A DNA stretch of 64,000 nucleotides from Streptomyces sp. RPT161 (GTDB taxonomy: Bacteria; Actinomycetota; Actinomycetes; Streptomycetales; Streptomycetaceae): positions 124,001 through 188,000 of the forward strand of contig NZ_JAPZVN010000011.1 in NCBI RefSeq assembly GCF_027533845.1, given 5' to 3'. Position 1 is the first letter of the stretch. Each line of letters begins with the position of its first letter. Below, piece by piece: positions 60,866 to 64,000 of the stretch. Position numbers and translations under genes: made by a program. Under the pieces are notes generated by a model, which ran no database searches, was not told the DNA's origin, and saw only the letters and a list, made by a program, of their open reading frames with translations.

Positions 60866-61498
60866 TCACCGCTCCCTGAGCGACAGGGCGGCCTTGCGGT
60901 CGCGGGCCAGGTGGTCCACCAGTCCGTACGCCACGGCGCCGGGGCCGTCCAGGACCGTGACGCGTTCCAGATCGTCGTGGATCCGTTCCAACCGCTGGCC
61001 GGTGTGCTCGGCGAGCAGTCGCTCCGTCAGCTCCCGTTGCCGACGGATCTCGTCGGCCTGGATCTCCAGGTCGGAGGGCTGGCCGCGGACCGGCTCCGGG
61101 ATGCCCGGCTGCTCCAGGAACACCCGCGAGCTGGGCAGCGCCAGCCGCTTGCCCGCGGTGCCCGCCGCCAGGAGTACGGCCGCGGCGGAGCCCGCCTGGC
61201 CCAGGCAGACCGTCTGGATGTCGCAGGTGATGAACCGCATGGTGTCGTAGACCGCCGACATCGCGGTGAACGATCCGCCAGGCGAGTTGATGTAGAGCTG
61301 GATGTCCTGTTCCGGAGCGGCGTGTTCCAGGTGCAGTAGCTGCGCCATCACATCGTTCGCCGAGGTGTCGTCGATGGGCGCGCCGAGGAAGACCACCCGC
61401 TCGGAGAGCAGCTTGGAGTACGGATCCATCGTGCGCAGGCCGTGGGTGGTGCGTTCGGTGAACTCCGGAAGGACAAATCGGGCGGTTGGCCGGATCAT
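60866..61498 (-). CDS. clpP: ClpP-family protease with Glu at the catalytic His position
   Basis: 210 residues from ATG 61498 with GGAGG before it. ClpP features: [46 protein letters not shown], nucleophile in [14 protein letters not shown], and [16 protein letters not shown] with [13 protein letters not shown]. The usual MIHQP segment that gives the catalytic His reads FLEQP here. Ser and the Asp of the third motif are kept. Streptomycetes have several ClpP copies; this one may be a regulatory or altered subunit of a mixed ring. Divergent from a Phd-type antitoxin gene. Confidence 0.92.
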   Translation of the reverse strand: MIRPTARFVLPEFTERTTHGLRTMDPYSKLLSERVVFLGAPIDDTSANDVMAQLLHLEHAAPEQDIQLYINSPGGSFTAMSAVYDTMRFITCDIQTVCLGQAGSAAAVLLAAGTAGKRLALPSSRVFLEQPGIPEPVRGQPSDLEIQADEIRRQRELTERLLAEHTGQRLERIHDDLERVTVLDGPGAVAYGLVDHLARDRKAALSLRER

Positions 61499-61576
61499 GC
61501 TCCACACCTCCATGGCGCAGGCGCGCCGCTGGGAACCATCCCGCCGTGAGGCCAGGAAGTGGCTCGTCTGTAAAAA

Positions 61577-61604
61577 ATGTACAGGACGTACATCCCGTTA
61601 TGAT
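61577..61604 (+). promoter_or_regulatory. Promoter and YefM-like operator of the solo antitoxin
   Basis: ATGTAC (61577-61582) and GTACAT (61588-61593) form a palindrome that includes TGTACA, the hexamer bound by YefM. TATGAT (61599-61604) is a strong -10, 6 nt before the ATG at 61611, so the operator sits between -35 and -10 of a leaderless promoter. It also lies in the 112-bp gap to the clpP start. Confidence 0.65.
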
Positions 61605-61610
61605 GGGAGC

Positions 61611-61904
61611 ATGGCGCACGAAGTTCCGGTGACACAAGCCCGAGCCGAACTCGCGGAACTGATCAACCGCGTGGTCTACGGCGGTGAACGGGTCGTCGTG
61701 ACACGGCACGGCAAGCCCCTCGTCGCCCTGGTGTCCGCCGCTGACCTGCGGCGACTCGAAGAGGGCGACGAGCAGAGCCAGGAGCCGGTGATCAGCACCG
61801 TCTCCACCCAGGTCCCCGGCGCGTCCGCCACCGGCGAACGCCGCCGCTTCGGCATCGCCGCCCAGCACATCGAACCGGGGACGCCCCGCCGCGACACCAC
61901 CTGA
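61611..61904 (+). CDS. Phd/YefM-family antitoxin without adjacent toxin
   Basis: 97 residues. N-terminal Phd/YefM domain: VPVTQARAELAELINRVVYGGERVVVTRHGKPLVALVSAADLRRLEEGD. The C-terminal half (VISTVSTQVPGASATGERRRFG) is not like toxin-wrapping tails that I recognise, and no toxin gene follows. It is divergent from the atypical clpP and carries a YefM-like operator at its own promoter, so it may be a stand-alone repressor of both genes. Confidence 0.88.
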   Translation: MAHEVPVTQARAELAELINRVVYGGERVVVTRHGKPLVALVSAADLRRLEEGDEQSQEPVISTVSTQVPGASATGERRRFGIAAQHIEPGTPRRDTT

Positions 61905-61933
61905 CCGCCCGAAACCCCCTACGCGGGGCGTCC

Positions 61934-61982
61934 TTTACGCGGTGGAAACAGCGCCGAACCCATGGCGTAACCACCCTGCAAA
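61934..61982 (+). promoter_or_regulatory. Array of GlnR-like boxes upstream of ureA
   Basis: Five half-sites begin every 11 bp: TTTAC 61934, GAAAC 61945, GAACC 61956, GTAAC 61967 and GCAAA 61978. The first and last pairs follow the GlnR pattern gTnAC-n6-GaAAc. GlnR is known to control urease genes in streptomycetes, here from 124 bp before the ureA start. Confidence 0.6.
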
Positions 61983-62105
61983 ATCCTGGGAAGCGGCAGG
62001 TCAAGTGCGGTTTCGCCGGGGGTACAGTGCGGGCGGTGCCGTCCCGGGAGGGGCGATCGCGCCAAGTGCTCCGGTCGGTCACCAGGTCAACTGTGAGGTG
62101 TGCGC

Positions 62106-62408
62106 ATGCAACTGACTCCGCATGAGCAGGAGCGCCTGCTGATCCATGTCGCGGCCGATGTGGCGGAGAAGCGACGGGCCCGGGGGCTGAAGCTCAACCA
62201 CCCGGAGGCCGTGGCGCTGATCACCTCGCACGTACTGGAAGGCGCCAGGGACGGCAACACGGTCGCCGAACTGATGGCCTCCGGCCGCAAGGTGCTCACC
62301 CGGGGCGAGGTGATGGACGGCATCCCGGAGATGCTGCACTCGGTACAGGTCGAGGCCACCTTCCCGGACGGCACCAAGCTGGTCACCGTCCATGACCCGA
62401 TCGTCTGA
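62106..62408 (+). CDS. ureA: Urease subunit gamma
   Basis: 100 residues from ATG 62106 ([15 protein letters not shown]), the standard length. Conserved parts: [53 protein letters not shown] and [14 protein letters not shown]. First gene of the urease operon ureABC; the GlnR-like boxes precede it. Confidence 0.97.
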   Translation: MQLTPHEQERLLIHVAADVAEKRRARGLKLNHPEAVALITSHVLEGARDGNTVAELMASGRKVLTRGEVMDGIPEMLHSVQVEATFPDGTKLVTVHDPIV

Positions 62409-62433
62409 ACCGGCTGACAGGACAGGGCACTTC

Positions 62434-62745
62434 ATGATCCCCGGAGAGATCCTCCTCGCCGACGCGCCGGTAACCCTCAACGAGGGCAGGCCGATCACCC
62501 GGCTCACCGTGCTCAATACCGGCGACCGACCGGTACAGGTCGGCTCGCACTACCACTTCGCCGAGGCCAACCCCGCACTGGGCTTCGACCGGGCCGCCGC
62601 CCACGGGCTGCGCCTGGGGATCGCCGCGGGCACCGCCGTACGCTTCGAGCCCGGCATCCCGGTCGAGGTCGCACTGGTGCCCATCGCGGGCGCCCGGATC
62701 GTCGCGGGACTGCGCGGCCAGACGGCGGGGGCACTGGATGACTGA
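62434..62745 (+). CDS. ureB: Urease subunit beta
   Basis: 103 residues from ATG 62434. Conserved: [59 protein letters not shown] and [15 protein letters not shown]. 25 bp after ureA; its stop overlaps the ureC start by 8 bp. Confidence 0.97.
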   Translation: MIPGEILLADAPVTLNEGRPITRLTVLNTGDRPVQVGSHYHFAEANPALGFDRAAAHGLRLGIAAGTAVRFEPGIPVEVALVPIAGARIVAGLRGQTAGALDD

Positions 62746-64000
62746 GTCCGTTCACCCGCCGGTCCGGCTCGACCGCGCCGGGTACGCCGACCTGTTCGGC
62801 CCCACCACCGGCGACCGGATCCGGCTCGCCGACACCAGCCTGCTGATCGAGATCGAGCGGGACCTGTCCGGCGGGCCCGGCAACTGCGGCGACGAGGCGG
62901 TCTTCGGCGGCGGCAAGGTGATCCGCGAGTCGATGGGACAGTCCAGGGTCACCCGGGCGCAGGGTGCACCGGACACCGTGATCACCGGCGCGGTGATCCT
63001 CGACCACTGGGGGATCATCAAGGCCGATATTGGTATCCGCGATGGACGTATATCCGCCATCGGCAAGGCGGGTAATCCCGAGACCATGGACGGCGTCCAT
63101 CCGGGACTGGTCATCGGGCCGGAGACGGAGATCATCGCCGGAAACGGCAGGATCGTCACCGCGGGCGCCATCGACGCGCATGTCCACTTCATCTGCCCGC
63201 AGTTGGTCGACGAGGCGCTGTCCTCCGGGGTGACCACCCTGGTCGGCGGCGGTACCGGCCCGGCCGAGGGCAGCAAGGCCACCACCATCACCCCGGGGGC
63301 CTGGCACCTTGAGCGGATGTTCCAGGCGCTGGACTGCTCGCCGGTCAACATCGGCCTGCTGGGCAAGGGCAACACGGTCAGCGCCGAGTCGATGTACGAC
63401 CAGCTGCGCGCCGGAGTCATCGGCTTCAAGGTGCACGAGGACTGGGGCGCCACCCCGGCCGCCATCGACGCCTGTCTGACGGTCTGCGAGGCCAGCGGGG
63501 CGCAACTCGCCATCCACACGGACACCTTGAACGAGGCCGGGTTCGTGGAGGACACCCTGGCCGCGATCGCCGGACGCGGTATTCACGCCTACCACACGGA
63601 AGGTGCGGGCGGTGGACACGCGCCGGACATCATCACGGTGGTCTCCCGGCCGAACGTACTGCCGTCCTCGACCAATCCGACCCGACCGCACACCATCAAC
63701 ACCGTTGAGGAGCACCTCGACATGCTGATGGTCTGCCACCACCTCAACCCGACGGTGCCCGAGGACCTGGCCTTCGCCGAGTCCCGTATCCGGCCGTCCA
63801 CCATCGCCGCCGAGGATGTACTGCACGACCTCGGCGCGATATCCATCATCTCCTCGGACTCACAGGCGATGGGCCGGATCGGTGAGGTCGTGCTCCGCAC
63901 CTGGCAGACCGCCCATGTGATGAAGGAGCGCCGGGGCGCCCTGCCGGGCGACGGCCGGGCGGACAACCAGCGTGCTCGTCGATATGTCGCCAAATACACC
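62738..64000 (+). CDS. ureC: Urease subunit alpha (partial, runs off the window)
   Basis: 421 of about 570 residues are in the window, starting at ATG 62738. Nickel-site residues seen: HVHF (in [10 protein letters not shown]), the carbamylated Lys in [31 protein letters not shown], and the flap His [16 protein letters not shown]. The metal Asp is in SSDSQAMGR. Usual ureases have DTHIHWI where this reads DAHVHFI. Active enzyme expected; the end lies outside. Confidence 0.97.
   Translation, partial: MTESVHPPVRLDRAGYADLFGPTTGDRIRLADTSLLIEIERDLSGGPGNCGDEAVFGGGKVIRESMGQSRVTRAQGAPDTVITGAVILDHWGIIKADIGIRDGRISAIGKAGNPETMDGVHPGLVIGPETEIIAGNGRIVTAGAIDAHVHFICPQLVDEALSSGVTTLVGGGTGPAEGSKATTITPGAWHLERMFQALDCSPVNIGLLGKGNTVSAESMYDQLRAGVIGFKVHEDWGATPAAIDACLTVCEASGAQLAIHTDTLNEAGFVEDTLAAIAGRGIHAYHTEGAGGGHAPDIITVVSRPNVLPSSTNPTRPHTINTVEEHLDMLMVCHHLNPTVPEDLAFAESRIRPSTIAAEDVLHDLGAISIISSDSQAMGRIGEVVLRTWQTAHVMKERRGALPGDGRADNQRARRYVAKYT

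Noticed and set aside
1-64000. CRISPR arrays, tRNA or rRNA genes, large biosynthetic cluster, integrated phage
   Set aside because: No regular repeat-spacer arrays, cloverleaf-like segments, rRNA sequence, PKS/NRPS domains or phage structural genes were seen.

Overview
The window is high-GC actinobacterial DNA. Its gene complement (ScoMcrA-type restriction enzyme, several ClpP/anti-sigma/ROK/GntR regulators, a c-di-AMP riboswitch before a cell-wall hydrolase, many leaderless genes, GTG and TTG starts) fits Streptomycetaceae, that is Streptomyces or a close relative. Genes are densely packed on both strands with mostly house-keeping and regulatory content, separated by small accessory patches that carry gene remnants (about 7.8-8.3, 11.7-12.8, 25.9-26.4, 49.2-52.0 kb).

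Region by region. 0-6.1 kb: the end of an OmpR-type response regulator, its histidine kinase, then a tightly overlapping operon of a small secreted Pro/Ala-rich protein ending in SGAS, an ApbE flavin transferase, a ferric-reductase-like b-haem membrane protein, a NuoF-like NADH dehydrogenase subunit and a ferredoxin, followed by a second haem-type membrane protein. Together these look like a flavin-based electron chain from NADH to an extracytosolic flavopeptide; this is the most interesting system here. 6.2-13.7 kb: a Tat-exported lower-GC protein, a transposase remnant, a flavin reductase, a spermidine-synthase fold protein, a membrane protein, a hotdog thioesterase, a WD40 remnant, and two convergent genes for tiny His-rich exported proteins. 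13.9-25.9 kb: receptor Ser/Thr kinase, MFS exporter with ArsR-type regulator, DedA, gamma-carbonic anhydrase, hexapeptide acyltransferase, EamA transporter with XRE-cupin regulator, YbaK deacylase, GNAT, CoA-binding protein, a phosphorothioate-DNA restriction endonuclease, and a YigZ/IMPACT protein. 26.4-29.3 kb: a cyanate module (beta-carbonic anhydrase, cyanase and a guanine-deaminase-like enzyme, with a divergent LysR regulator).

29.8-45 kb: SbcCD nuclease, GNATs, a DUF885 peptidase-like protein, an ACT-GNAT membrane fusion, DUF1990, alpha/beta hydrolase, SDR, a GntR regulator preceded by a DasR-like box, a ROK regulator, Mug glycosylase and PurB. 45-53.7 kb: SGNH hydrolase, an isoprenylcysteine-methyltransferase-like membrane protein, two CNNM/CBS membrane proteins, a GNAT with a decayed copy beside it, a secreted Cys-repeat protein, an APH(6)-type kinase and a ribbon-helix-helix/Fic-like toxin-antitoxin pair. 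53.7-58.9 kb: the biotin cluster bioBAD plus a methyltransferase, divergent from bioF. 59-61.9 kb: an anti-sigma-type ATPase, NlpC/P60 hydrolase under a ydaO-type c-di-AMP riboswitch, an atypical ClpP (catalytic His position is Glu) and a divergent solo Phd/YefM antitoxin. 62-64 kb: ureA, ureB and the first 421 codons of ureC, preceded by sequences with the spacing of GlnR boxes.

All calls come from reading the sequence; no database search was run. Starts were chosen from Shine-Dalgarno sequences, stop/start overlaps or family alignment from memory.
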